This document shows positions 35,621-44,362 of a stretch of 64,000 nucleotides of DNA, one piece after another; positions within the stretch are counted from its first letter, which is position 1; each line of letters starts with the position of its first letter. Both the position numbers and the translations under genes were made by a program. The notes under the pieces were generated by a model that worked only from the letters and a program-made list of their open reading frames with translations, was not told the origin of the DNA and searched no databases. The DNA lies in NCBI GenBank assembly GCA_015654675.1, contig JAATGM010000050.1:1-64000 (forward strand). The letters run 5' to 3'. Source of the DNA: Planctomycetota bacterium. Lineage in GTDB: Bacteria > Planctomycetota > Phycisphaerae > UBA1845 > UTPLA1.

Positions 35621-37033
35621 ATGTCACGGATCCTGATCGTCGAAGATGAACGAGTGCTGGCGAAAAACCTTCGGGACAAGATGAAGGGCGCCGGCCATGA
35701 GGCAAGCATCGCCTACAACGGCGAGGAAGCGCTGGCGGCGTGCGGAAAGATGATGCCCGAGGTGGTCGTGCTGGACGTGCGGCTGCCGGATACGGACGGA
35801 ATCTCACTGCTTCCGCGGCTCCGACTCGAGAGCCCTTCGACCAGCTTTATTGTGGTCACGGCGCATGGCAATGAGCGTGTCGCCGTCGATGCAATGAAAG
35901 CGGGAGCTTGCGAATATCTTGCAAAGCCGGTGGACCTGGATGAACTGCTGCTGGTGGTGAATCGATCGATCGACCAACAGCAGATTCGGGAGAATCTCTC
36001 GTTCCTGCGCGGCCGGGAAGAAGAGAGCAGCGGACTGGAGAAGATCGTCGGGGAATCGGCCGCGTCGCGGAATTTGAAAGAGACGATTCGGCGGCTGGCG
36101 CGGGCCGAGGTGCTGGGATTGCCGAACCCGCCGACGGTGCTGATCACCGGAGAAACAGGGACAGGCAAGGACCTGACGGCGCGGGCAATTCACTATCATG
36201 GGCCTCGTCAGAAGAAGCCATTCATCCACGTCAATTGCACGGCATTGCCTTCGACTCTGTTTGAATCGGAGCTTTTTGGTCACGCGCGTGGCGCGTTCAC
36301 GAGCGCGTCGCAGGCAAAGCGTGGTTTATTTGAGGTCGCGCACGGCGGGACATTATTTCTGGATGAGATCGGGCAGCTCGCGCTGGACATGCAATCGAAG
36401 CTGTTGCAGGCACTCGAGGAGCGGGTGATTCGTCCGGTCGGGAGCACCGAGTCGCGGCCGATCGACGTTCATGTGATCGCGGCTACGAATCGAGACCTCG
36501 ACAAGGCCGTGAGCGCGGATGAGTTTCGGCGGGATCTTTACCATCGCCTGCGAGTTTTACAGATTGCGATTTCGCCATTGCGTGAACGGGCTGACGACAT
36601 TCCGGTCATCGCGGCGCATTTTGTGAAGGTACACTGCCAGCGATTCGGCGTCGCGGCGAAGTCGCTGGGTGACGACGCGGTGGCGGCCATGCGACGGCAC
36701 GATTGGCGCGGTAACATCCGCGAGCTCAAGCACGTGATCGAGAGCGCGGTATTGCAGACGGACGGCGTGGTCGTGCGAGCGTCGGATCTCAAGCTCGATG
36801 CGTCGGAGGCAACGGGAAATGTGCGGGTGAACCTGCCGGACGGGCGGACAATCAACATCGATTTCGACCGGGGCGAGCCGAAACTGGACGAGATTGAACT
36901 GACGATTCTCCAGGCGGCCTACGAGCATACGAATCGGAATCTCAGTCAGGCGGCACGGGCGCTTGGGATCACGCGCGAGGCGCTTCGATATCGGTTGAAC
37001 AAGTTCAGCGACGCGGTGCAGACCGGTGCCTAG
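35621..37033 (+). CDS. Sigma-54-dependent response regulator, NtrC type, with GAFTSA loop
   Basis: 470 residues. The receiver domain is MSRILIVEDERVLAKNLRDK with the phosphorylated Asp in VVLDVRLPDTDG. The AAA+ domain has a Walker A GETGTGKDLTARA, a Walker B GTLFLDEIGQL, and the sigma-54 contact loop FGHARGAFTSASQAK. A Fis-type HTH ends the protein (LSQAARALGITREALRYRLN). The loop is normally GAFTGA; here the fifth position is Ser. It should drive sigma-54 promoters on signal from the paired kinase. The ATG at 35621 has AGAAGG just upstream. The 3' end overlaps the next gene by 8 bases. Confidence 0.9.
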   Translation: MSRILIVEDERVLAKNLRDKMKGAGHEASIAYNGEEALAACGKMMPEVVVLDVRLPDTDGISLLPRLRLESPSTSFIVVTAHGNERVAVDAMKAGACEYLAKPVDLDELLLVVNRSIDQQQIRENLSFLRGREEESSGLEKIVGESAASRNLKETIRRLARAEVLGLPNPPTVLITGETGTGKDLTARAIHYHGPRQKKPFIHVNCTALPSTLFESELFGHARGAFTSASQAKRGLFEVAHGGTLFLDEIGQLALDMQSKLLQALEERVIRPVGSTESRPIDVHVIAATNRDLDKAVSADEFRRDLYHRLRVLQIAISPLRERADDIPVIAAHFVKVHCQRFGVAAKSLGDDAVAAMRRHDWRGNIRELKHVIESAVLQTDGVVVRASDLKLDASEATGNVRVNLPDGRTINIDFDRGEPKLDEIELTILQAAYEHTNRNLSQAARALGITREALRYRLNKFSDAVQTGA

Positions 37034-38576
37034 ACGGCGAACTATTCGGCTGTTCGGACGGATCGTCCGCGTGGCGGCGCTTGGTGCGCTGTTACCGGCG
37101 GCGGTGGCCGCTGCGCAGCCGGTGGTGTTTTATGATCCCGTCGGGGACGCGGTCGTTCGTCGAACGGACGAGGGTAATAACGGGTCGGTCAACTCAGCGC
37201 AACATCGATTGCCGGACATCGTGGAGATGCGCATGGGGCGATTTGCGCCAACGACTCCGTACCTGGATTTGTTTGCGGGCAATTGGAGCAACGGCGGCGG
37301 CTTTATGCGATTTGACATGGTGCTGGCCGGACTGATTAATCCGCCCGGGCCCATGAGCTTTGACTTCAAGGCGCCGTACACGCCATTCATGTATGGTCCG
37401 AACCCGATATTCGGTTGGGTCGAGTTTGATGTTGATCACAATGTCGACACGGGGGGAGAATTGAGCAATCCAGAACTCCGTTATTACGGGGCGATTGCGA
37501 GATTTGGCGGCAAACCGGTCGGAGCCGAGTTTGGGGACCGGATTGCAATGGACGAAACGGCGTTCATTCCAACAAAAGAACATGATCCACCGCTCGTCAG
37601 CCGGAGCGGCGAGGAGTTTCACCTTGCATTTCGCGGTGAAGACATCTATTCGATCGAGAAAGTGAATGAAAAGCCCGGTGGTGACGTCGGGATTTTCGAG
37701 AGCGGTGAGCAATGGACGATCCACGGTCCCATGTGGCATCGGGCGCATTGTTTTGAGCGCTATGCGTTTCAGTGTGTCGGCCAGGAAGGGCACTATCTGC
37801 CCGTCGTAAGCGTGCGATTCAAGCACGATAATGCCTCGAATCAGACGACGATCTCGCTGGTTTATCCACTGACCAACACGGCCTGGGGAATGACGCAGTG
37901 GCCGACGGCGAGTGGTGAGGGGAATAACGGTTGTCCCGGAGACCAGAACTCGATTGAGGAAGCGTTAACTGATCTTCAATTCAGCGCGATGTTCACGGAT
38001 CCGATTGCGCGATCTGAACCCGAGTTCGCCCTCATTGCCGGGTGGGAGACAGCGAATATTTCGTCGTGCCTTGATCCAGCGCTCTGGCGTGTCAATGCGC
38101 TGGTGGGAACCGGGTACGCGGCTCCTGAACCGAGCGGCGCGACTTACGTTTGGACGGATGCATGGCCTAATTGTCGAGTGGGCGACTTCAACGGCGACGG
38201 CCAAATTGACGCGGCCGACGCAGCGATGGTGGACAATTACATCGCGAGCCGGGATGGCGTCAGCGGGCTGGACGCCGACGCGGTTGTGAATGGCCGAGTG
38301 GTGATCCCGGATTTTGCCTCGAGCTTCTCGATTTTTGATACAAACTATGACGGCGTCGTGGGGCCCGAGGACACGATTGTCCTGGGTGATATGAACATTA
38401 ATCTCGTTGCGAACTACGCGGATATTGGCGATTTCGTGCAGGCGCTTGTGAATCCAGGTGTGTATACGCTCACACACGGCGGTGCGAGTCCTCTATTGCG
38501 GGGTGATTTGAATGGGGACCACCGGATGGACGGAAAAGACATACCTCTAATGTTGGGGGTTGTTGGCTGCCATTAA
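37026..38576 (+). CDS. Secreted protein with dockerin-like repeats, coupled to the regulator gene
   Basis: 516 residues from a GTG at 37026, overlapping the regulator gene's end by 8 bases. The signal peptide contains VRVAALGALLPAAVAAAQ. The first 380 residues are a unique domain. The C-terminal 140 residues hold several calcium-loop-like dockerin repeats: GDFNGDGQIDAADAAMVDNY, DTNYDGVVGPEDTIVLGD, and GDLNGDHRMDGKDIPLML. I cannot assign an activity. Coupling to a regulator gene is odd for a secreted structural protein and suggests it may belong to the system the kinase senses. Confidence 0.75.
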   Translation: MPRRRTIRLFGRIVRVAALGALLPAAVAAAQPVVFYDPVGDAVVRRTDEGNNGSVNSAQHRLPDIVEMRMGRFAPTTPYLDLFAGNWSNGGGFMRFDMVLAGLINPPGPMSFDFKAPYTPFMYGPNPIFGWVEFDVDHNVDTGGELSNPELRYYGAIARFGGKPVGAEFGDRIAMDETAFIPTKEHDPPLVSRSGEEFHLAFRGEDIYSIEKVNEKPGGDVGIFESGEQWTIHGPMWHRAHCFERYAFQCVGQEGHYLPVVSVRFKHDNASNQTTISLVYPLTNTAWGMTQWPTASGEGNNGCPGDQNSIEEALTDLQFSAMFTDPIARSEPEFALIAGWETANISSCLDPALWRVNALVGTGYAAPEPSGATYVWTDAWPNCRVGDFNGDGQIDAADAAMVDNYIASRDGVSGLDADAVVNGRVVIPDFASSFSIFDTNYDGVVGPEDTIVLGDMNINLVANYADIGDFVQALVNPGVYTLTHGGASPLLRGDLNGDHRMDGKDIPLMLGVVGCH

Positions 38577-38693
38577 TTGGGGAAATCCCTCGATTTTACT
38601 TCCCCCGTCCCGCACTCGGAGATACCCTTATAATAGGAATGTCGGGTTTTGACGTTCCAAGCGTCGTAAGGAATGGGTATCGGGTGAATCGGG

Positions 38694-39461
38694 ATGACGC
38701 GCTCCGCAAGGGCGTTTTCGATCCTTGAATTACTCGTGGTCATCAGCATCATCGCGCTGTTGACCGCGATTCTGTTGCCTGCGCTGCAATCGGGGCGCGC
38801 GGCGGCACAGGATCTCAAGTGCAGGGCCAATCTTCGCGCGGTCAACATGGAATTCGGACTGTTCGCCGATCCGGTCAGCGGGATGAACCGGGGGAACAGC
38901 GAGGCGCTTGGTCCGAAGGTCTTCCGTTTAGACGATTTTCAAGAGTCTGTTTATCGGATTGCGGAGTTTTGGGACGGGCCGCCGGGTCCGGGGCGGTCGA
39001 TCTCCCCGAGTGCACAGCCGCTGATGTGCCCGTCGGGTCCGACACAGCTTGAGCGGCGATCGCAGGTGCCCTGCGATTCGGGCGCGATTGGCCCGCGACG
39101 AAATGTCAGCGTTGGATTCAATCAGCGGCTCCGACAGAAGAACCGCGTCATCAATGGGCAGGCCTTCGGGATTAACGCATATCTGACGGACAAGACGCTT
39201 CAGTTTCCCGACACGCCGCTCTTGTTTGACGTTGACGGCAACCTGGCAGACCAGCGGAATATTTTGCCGCATTACTCGGCGCCGCCGCTTCCAGCTACTT
39301 CCGGGCCGGACATCTTCCAGGATGGTCGATTCTGGTTTCCGGCTGCGCGGCATCGCGGGCGGGTCAACGTTGGATTCGTCGGGGGGCACGTGCTTTCGTC
39401 AGGCAGTCCGCTCGAGGAGCCGTGGTGGCGGTGGGACTACGTTCCGGACGACATTCAATAG
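38694..39461 (+). CDS. Type II secretion/pilin-like pseudopilin
   Basis: 255 residues. The N-terminus is a prepilin signal (SARAFSILELLVVISIIALL) with the conserved Glu at +5 and an Ala in place of the usual Gly before the cleavage site. A 20-residue hydrophobic helix follows, then a globular domain ending with VNVGFVGGHVLSSG, the H-containing end typical of planctomycete DUF1559-like pseudopilins. It is probably assembled into a periplasm-spanning pseudopilus or an exported fibre. The gene stands alone, 117 bases after the dockerin gene. Confidence 0.75.
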   Translation: MTRSARAFSILELLVVISIIALLTAILLPALQSGRAAAQDLKCRANLRAVNMEFGLFADPVSGMNRGNSEALGPKVFRLDDFQESVYRIAEFWDGPPGPGRSISPSAQPLMCPSGPTQLERRSQVPCDSGAIGPRRNVSVGFNQRLRQKNRVINGQAFGINAYLTDKTLQFPDTPLLFDVDGNLADQRNILPHYSAPPLPATSGPDIFQDGRFWFPAARHRGRVNVGFVGGHVLSSGSPLEEPWWRWDYVPDDIQ

Positions 39462-39507
39462 CGAGCCGAATTCCTCGCGCTCTTTCATCGAAACAATTTA
39501 GCCAACC

Positions 39508-40404
39508 TCAGGCGGCCGGATGCCAGCCCGCATCGACCCAAAGCTGTCCGCTGACGGCTGAATTGCGGATCATGAAGACGATTGCGCTGGCGATTTCTCC
39601 CGGGGAGATCAAGCGGCGGAGCTGCGTCTGGGGGAGGATGTTTCGGTCGATGAATTCCTGGCCGAGTGTCGCGACCATGCCGGTGTCGGTGTAGCCGGGG
39701 TGAATGATCGCGCAGCGGACGCCATGGAAAGTTGCTTCGGCTGCGAGCGTGGCCTGAGCGCCTTCCAATCCTGCCTTGGCGCTGGCGTACGAAATCTGAC
39801 CCTTGTTACCCGCGGACGAAACTGATCCGATGAGGATGATGCAGCCCTGAATCGGCTCGGCCGGTTCCCAGCGTTTTGCTCCGCGGCGGATGCGATCTTC
39901 GGCGACGCTGGCGATTGTTTCCATGGACCAGTAGATCGGGGCGGTCAGGTCGACTTCGATCACGCGGCGAAAGTCTTCTTCGGAGTAAATTTCGGCGCGG
40001 CCGGTTTCCTTGTTCAGTTTGACGGCCAATCGGTCGCGCGTGATTCCGGCGGCAGGGACGCAGATGGAGATTGCGCCAAAGCGCTTCTGCATCGTTTCGA
40101 ACACGCCTTTGCGGAACGTGGCATCCGTTACATCGCCACGAAACGGAATGAGCACCTCGCGCCCGAGCTTTTCATTGACCTCGCTTGTGACTGCTTCGAG
40201 GTCGGGGGTCATGTCAACAACCGCTACGGCCTTGATGTTTTCGCGGGCGAGTTCAAGACAGGTCGCGCCGCCGATACCGCGAGCGCCACCAGTGACGACG
40301 GCGACCTTTTCGGAGAGGTCGAGGCGTTCATCACTCCAGCCGGCCTCGATTCGGAGGCGGTTCTGCGAATTGCCGTTCTTTCCTGTTCCGTCGCTTGGAC
40401 GCAT
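39508..40404 (-). CDS. phaB: Acetoacetyl-CoA reductase-like SDR (PhaB role)
   Basis: 298 residues of the short-chain dehydrogenase family. It has the NAD(P) loop VVTGGARGIGGATCLELA, the Ser in LIGSVSSAGNKGQ, and the YASAK catalytic pair. It is the last gene of a storage operon (phaA, phaE, phaC, this gene), so it probably makes (R)-3-hydroxybutyryl-CoA for polymer synthesis. Sequence alone cannot exclude a 3-oxoacyl-ACP reductase. The N-terminal 28 residues are an extension not seen in PhaB proteins. Spacing to phaC is 26 bases. Confidence 0.8.
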   Translation of the reverse strand: MRPSDGTGKNGNSQNRLRIEAGWSDERLDLSEKVAVVTGGARGIGGATCLELARENIKAVAVVDMTPDLEAVTSEVNEKLGREVLIPFRGDVTDATFRKGVFETMQKRFGAISICVPAAGITRDRLAVKLNKETGRAEIYSEEDFRRVIEVDLTAPIYWSMETIASVAEDRIRRGAKRWEPAEPIQGCIILIGSVSSAGNKGQISYASAKAGLEGAQATLAAEATFHGVRCAIIHPGYTDTGMVATLGQEFIDRNILPQTQLRRLISPGEIASAIVFMIRNSAVSGQLWVDAGWHPAA

Positions 40405-40430
40405 GGCAAAACTCCCGGGACCAGCCGCGC

Positions 40431-41528
40431 TTAGACGGGGTCCGATCTTTCCGCGAGCCAGTCGCAGACTTCGGGCCAGAGATCGCGATGGGCCTTTCCG
40501 CCCACGGCCATACCGATGTGGCCGGCGGGGAAGGTGATGGTCTTGCGGTCGGTCGAACCGACGGCGTTGTTGAACGTGAGACTCTGATTGGGCGGCACGA
40601 GATGGTCGTTCTCGGCGATGAGGTTCAGAATTGGCTGTGTGATCTGCTTGAGATCGACGCGTTCGCCGCCGACATTCAGCTCGCCCTTGATCAGCTGATT
40701 CTGCTGGAACATGCTCTTAACGAATTCGCGGAATACTTCGCCGGCGACGGGGATGTTGTCATTCAGCCAGGTTTCCATGGCGAAGAAATCTTCGAGCCAC
40801 TTCTCATTGTCCATGTTTTCCCAGAAGTTGACGTACTTCTCTACGAGGTTCTGGACTGGCTTGAGCATGAGGAACGAGCCCTGCAGCCACTGAGGCGGGG
40901 CGTTGCCGTAAACGTCAAGCATTTTGTCGATGTCGAGGTATTTTTCGTCGCACCACAGACTGAGCAGATTTTCCTTGTGCGACCAGTCTACCGGCGCGGT
41001 GAGGAGGATGAGGTTTTTCACCTTTTCGGGGCGGAGGGCGGCGTAGATGGCCGTCATGGTACCGCCCATGCAATAGCCGAGGAGATTGATCTTGTCCTGG
41101 CCCGTTTGCTGGCGGATGTAATCGACGGTGTTGTCGAGGTAGCGGAGCACGTAGTCCTTGAGGCCGAGGTGTCGATCGCCGGCTTGCGGGACGCCCCAAT
41201 CGAGGTTGTAGGTGTCGAAGCCCTTGTTAACGAAGTGGGCGATGACGCTCTTGTTAGGTCGAAGGTCGAGGATGTATGGGCGGTTTACGAGCGCAAAGAC
41301 GAAGAGCAGCGGGGTCTCGAAGCGTTTTTCGACGTCAGACTCGTACTGCATGAGACTGACGATGTCTTCGCGACGGACGATTTTGGCGGGCGTTGCGCCA
41401 ACCTTCACGTTTTTCGCGACCGCAGCGACTTTGGGCATGGCGGTCAGCTTGTTCAAGAAAGTCTGCCAGTGGCCCATCATTTCGTCGGGCGACATGAACC
41501 AGGGGTTGAAGCTGCTCGTTGTGGACAT
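40431..41528 (-). CDS. phaC: Class III poly(3-hydroxyalkanoate) synthase, PhaC subunit
   Basis: 365 residues, the size of class III/IV PhaC. The nucleophile Cys is in the lipase-like box LLGYCMGGTMTAIYAALRPE; the catalytic Asp is in LIAENDHLVPP and the His in FPAGHIGMAVGG. The enzyme polymerises 3-hydroxyacyl-CoA at the surface of storage granules. Its partner subunit gene, phaE-like, is directly upstream, which supports class III. It is part of the phaA-phaE-phaC-phaB operon. Confidence 0.92.
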   Translation of the reverse strand: MSTTSSFNPWFMSPDEMMGHWQTFLNKLTAMPKVAAVAKNVKVGATPAKIVRREDIVSLMQYESDVEKRFETPLLFVFALVNRPYILDLRPNKSVIAHFVNKGFDTYNLDWGVPQAGDRHLGLKDYVLRYLDNTVDYIRQQTGQDKINLLGYCMGGTMTAIYAALRPEKVKNLILLTAPVDWSHKENLLSLWCDEKYLDIDKMLDVYGNAPPQWLQGSFLMLKPVQNLVEKYVNFWENMDNEKWLEDFFAMETWLNDNIPVAGEVFREFVKSMFQQNQLIKGELNVGGERVDLKQITQPILNLIAENDHLVPPNQSLTFNNAVGSTDRKTITFPAGHIGMAVGGKAHRDLWPEVCDWLAERSDPV

Positions 41529-41556
41529 CGTGCGATGCTCCGATGGTCTGTGGGAT

Positions 41557-41988
41557 TCAGGCCTTGACCGCCTTGGGCTTGGACGCGGACAAGTTCGTTT
41601 CGAGATTTTCGACGCGACTGGCGAGATCGTCGAGGCGGTTAACGATGCGATCTTCCATTCCGCGCAGGAGTACGACGAAGTAATCGGTATCGGCCTTTGA
41701 CGGCATCTGGGCGGCGCTGAGACCCTTCTGCATGAACTGGGCCATCATCTGCTGCCAGGCCAGCGATGACTCGACGCCCTGCTTCATCATGTTGAGGAAC
41801 ATTTCGCTTCGCATGAACTGGTCGGCCTGCTCGGCCATGGCGTCGAAGAAGGTGCGGCGAATGTCCTTCAGGAAGTCGGGTGTGGGCTGGGGCGGTGCGA
41901 TTCCGGCGGACGACATCTTTCCCATGAAGTCGGTCCAGAACCGGGAGAACGGATCGGCGCCGAAGAAGGGGTTGCTATTGGTGGACAT
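41557..41988 (-). CDS. phaE: PhaE-like subunit of the PHA synthase
   Basis: 143 residues from the ATG at 41988 (MSTNSNPFFGADPFSRFWTD). It is amphipathic and helical, with a C-terminal heptad region ending LDDLASRVENLE, as in the PhaE/PhaR partner subunits that activate class III/IV synthases. It is shorter than typical PhaE proteins (300 residues or more). Assignment rests on the similarity of pattern and on its place between phaA and phaC. Long in-frame codons upstream are Arg-rich and belong to another frame. Confidence 0.7.
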   Translation of the reverse strand: MSTNSNPFFGADPFSRFWTDFMGKMSSAGIAPPQPTPDFLKDIRRTFFDAMAEQADQFMRSEMFLNMMKQGVESSLAWQQMMAQFMQKGLSAAQMPSKADTDYFVVLLRGMEDRIVNRLDDLASRVENLETNLSASKPKAVKA

Positions 41989-42029
41989 ATCAGTGCCTTT
42001 CAGGCGGCAATCGCCGCCGTGACGATTGA

Positions 42030-43211
42030 CTAGTTGCAGCGCTCGACGGCCATGGCCATGGCTTCGCCGCCGCCGATGCAGAGGCAGGCGATGCCGATTT
42101 TCTTCTGACGAACCTTGAGGGCCTGGATGAGACTTGCGACGACGCGCGTTCCACTCATTCCGATCGGATGGCCGAGGGCAATCGCTCCGCCGAAGACGTT
42201 GACCTTGTCGTGCGGAAGGTTCAGCTCTTTCATGGCGGCCATCGGGACGCAGGCGAAGGCCTCGTTCAACTCGAAGAGATCGACGTCGGCGAGCTTGAGC
42301 GAGAGCTTCTCGGAGAGCTTCCGCAAGGCGGCGATCGGGGCGACGGTGAACCACTCGGGCTCGAGCGATGCGGTGGTGTAGCCGAGGATCTTGGCCTGGA
42401 TCGGGATGCCGAGCGACTTGGCGCGTTGCTCGGACGCGACCACAAAGGCGGCCGCACCGTCGCTGATCTGCGAGGCGTTGCCGGCGGTGATGGTTCCGTT
42501 GGGGTCGAAGGCGGGGCGGAGCTTGGCGTACTTGCTTTCGTCAAAGCGGCCGGGGCCTTCGTCGCGATCGTAAACCACGGTGCCCTTCTTGGTCGTGATT
42601 TCGACGGGAGCGAGGATGTCTTTCAGGTGGCCGGCCTGGTTGGCGGCGATGGCGCGTTTGAAGCTCTCAATGGCGTAAGCGTCCTGCTGTTCACGTGTCA
42701 GAGAGAACTTCTTGGCGCACTGTTCGCCGAAGATGCCCATCGCCTTGCCGGTGTAGGCGTCTTCGAGGCCGTCGCGCATCATGGAATCGAGAACCTGTCC
42801 GTGGCCGAAGCCGTAACCGGAGCGGCCCTTGGGGAGCAGGTAAGGACACATGGTCATGTTTTCGGTGCCGCCGGCGACGATCAATTCGGCATCGCCGGAC
42901 TGGATGGCCTGCGCGGCGACGGTGATCGTCCGGAGGCCAGAGGCGCACATTTTGTTGATGGTGATGGCTCCGGCGGAGACGGGCAGGCCTGCGCCGATTC
43001 CGGCCTGGCGGGCCACGTTCTGGCCTAGATTGGCCGCGACGCAGTTGCCCATGTAGACCTCGTCGACATCCTTCGGTGCGATCTTGGCGCGGTCAACGGC
43101 GGCCTTGATCGCGACGCTTCCGAGTTTGACGGCCGAGAAGTCGGAGTAGTAGCCATTGAAGGTACCCATTGGCGTGTAGCAGCCGCCGGCGAGAAACACG
43201 TTTTTCAGCAT
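42030..43211 (-). CDS. phaA: Acetyl-CoA acetyltransferase (thiolase)
   Basis: 393 residues from the ATG at 43211, which has GGAG 9 bases upstream. Thiolase motifs are complete: nucleophile Cys in TINKMCASGLRTI, NEAFACVPMAA, GGAIALGHPIGMSGTR (His), and the second Cys in ACLCIGGGEAMAM. It condenses two acetyl-CoA to acetoacetyl-CoA, the first step of polyhydroxybutyrate synthesis. It is the first gene of the phaA-phaE-phaC-phaB operon; a good promoter sits about 300 bases upstream. Confidence 0.92.
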   Translation of the reverse strand: MLKNVFLAGGCYTPMGTFNGYYSDFSAVKLGSVAIKAAVDRAKIAPKDVDEVYMGNCVAANLGQNVARQAGIGAGLPVSAGAITINKMCASGLRTITVAAQAIQSGDAELIVAGGTENMTMCPYLLPKGRSGYGFGHGQVLDSMMRDGLEDAYTGKAMGIFGEQCAKKFSLTREQQDAYAIESFKRAIAANQAGHLKDILAPVEITTKKGTVVYDRDEGPGRFDESKYAKLRPAFDPNGTITAGNASQISDGAAAFVVASEQRAKSLGIPIQAKILGYTTASLEPEWFTVAPIAALRKLSEKLSLKLADVDLFELNEAFACVPMAAMKELNLPHDKVNVFGGAIALGHPIGMSGTRVVASLIQALKVRQKKIGIACLCIGGGEAMAMAVERCN

Positions 43212-43516
43212 GATCGGGGTCTCCATGGGTTGGCGCGCATCGGAGGCGACAGCGCGGCCCGGCCGGCGTGTTCGCATCGATGGTGGTCATTTGAGTTTGT
43301 CGAGGATGGTTGAGAGTGGTGTGCGTGTAATCGGGAGGTTGTCGGCGGGATTTGTAAGCGGGGTAGGCGCGAACGTTTTCGTCTGACCGCGTCGCAGTTG
43401 GGAGCGGCCTGACAACATCCGCGAGGATCACGACCCGGCAAACGCATCAACGGCGGCCTCTGGATGATGGTGCGAATGCGAATCGTGGCCGACGCGCAGC
43501 GCCCATTGCTGTCGCA

Positions 43517-43545
43517 AGTATAGAGTTAATCAGCACTTCCGTCAA
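43517..43545 (-). promoter_or_regulatory. Sigma-70-like promoter of the phaA-phaE-phaC-phaB operon
   Basis: On the minus strand, TTGACG (43545-43540) and TATACT (43522-43517) are separated by 17 bases, each a 5/6 match to the consensus. Predicted transcription starts near 43510, giving a leader of about 300 bases before phaA. Confidence 0.6.
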
Positions 43546-43570
43546 GCGTTGTCCTGCGATCGCACTAAGA

Positions 43571-43584
43571 TAGGGATATCCCTA
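43571..43584. promoter_or_regulatory. Perfect palindrome TAGGGATATCCCTA, candidate PhaR operator
   Basis: A 14-bp perfect dyad between phaA and phaR. It lies 26 bases upstream of the phaA -35 box. PhaR proteins are known to bind DNA near pha genes and their own promoter, so this is a candidate site; no binding data can be seen here. Confidence 0.45.
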
Positions 43585-43759
43585 AGTATGGTCTCCTATT
43601 AGTCTTACATTAAGGATCGGCAACTAATACCTAGATTGTATTGTGATTGCACTACGGCATGGCAGGCGGCTGCGTGGGGTGAATTTCGGGCCGCCCGCGA
43701 GTGGTGCGTCTGCGTTAACATGTCTGTTTTGGGCCGGTTAACCCGCGAAGGAGCCGTTC

Positions 43760-44362
43760 ATGGCTGAGGGCCAGGAAACGCCGAAGCGACTGAAGATCAA
43801 GCGATATTCCAATCGGCGGTTTTACGATGCGACCCGAAGCTGCCACCTGACGTTCGGCGACATGCACGATCTGATTTCGGCCGGGCATGAGCTGACGATC
43901 GAAGATTCGTCGACGGGTGAGGACATTACCAATCTGGTGTTGACGCAGATCATCCTTGATCGTGATCCGCCGAAACTGGGGATCTTTCCGGCAAATATTC
44001 TGCACGAGCTGATTCGGACTCAACAGCAATTGCTTGGGGGCGTCGTCGAACAGTATTTCCGGCAGGTTGTTGAGACACAGCGGGCTTCGCAGGAGCGATG
44101 GGCGTCATTTCTTAAGAACACGCTGGGATTCAATCCGCTGAGCGCGATGAATCCGCTTGAATGGTCTCGGGCGATGATGGGAGGCGTGAGGCCGGATCGT
44201 CCGGCGGAAGAGACCGAGCGTCCGGAGCGATCGCCGGCCGCTGCACCAGGCGGTAACGAGAATCGCGATGCAGAGCTGCTCGAGCTTCGGCGACAGATTG
44301 ATGACTTGCGCCGGCAGATGGAGACATCGAAGGCGCCCGAACGCAAGAAGAGGGCGCGGTGA
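43760..44362 (+). CDS. phaR: Polyhydroxyalkanoate synthesis regulator PhaR
   Basis: 200 residues. The N-terminal DNA-binding domain of the PHB-accumulation regulator family is clear: IKRYSNRRFYDATRSCHLTF followed by GDMHDLI. The middle (HELIRTQQQLLGGVVEQYFR) matches the granule-binding region, and the C-terminus is a coiled coil (ELLELRRQIDDLRRQMETS). The family represses phasin and storage genes and lets go when polymer is present. GAAGGAG lies 6 bases upstream of the ATG. Its stop overlaps the start of the glycogen synthase gene (GTGA). Confidence 0.9.
   Translation: MAEGQETPKRLKIKRYSNRRFYDATRSCHLTFGDMHDLISAGHELTIEDSSTGEDITNLVLTQIILDRDPPKLGIFPANILHELIRTQQQLLGGVVEQYFRQVVETQRASQERWASFLKNTLGFNPLSAMNPLEWSRAMMGGVRPDRPAEETERPERSPAAAPGGNENRDAELLELRRQIDDLRRQMETSKAPERKKRAR

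Larger units (their letters stand above)
43212..43759. other. Divergent regulatory region between phaA and phaR
   Basis: About 550 bases with no supported gene. It holds a strong sigma-70-like promoter for phaA at 43517-43545, a perfect 14-bp palindrome at 43571-43584, and an AT-richer segment at 43565-43650. The region 43212-43510 would be an unusually long, roughly 300-base leader for the phaA operon. Confidence 0.5.

Noticed and set aside
40395-41567. 390-codon open frame on the plus strand
   Set aside because: It is antisense to phaC, which has complete catalytic motifs. Long antisense frames are expected in GC-rich genes.
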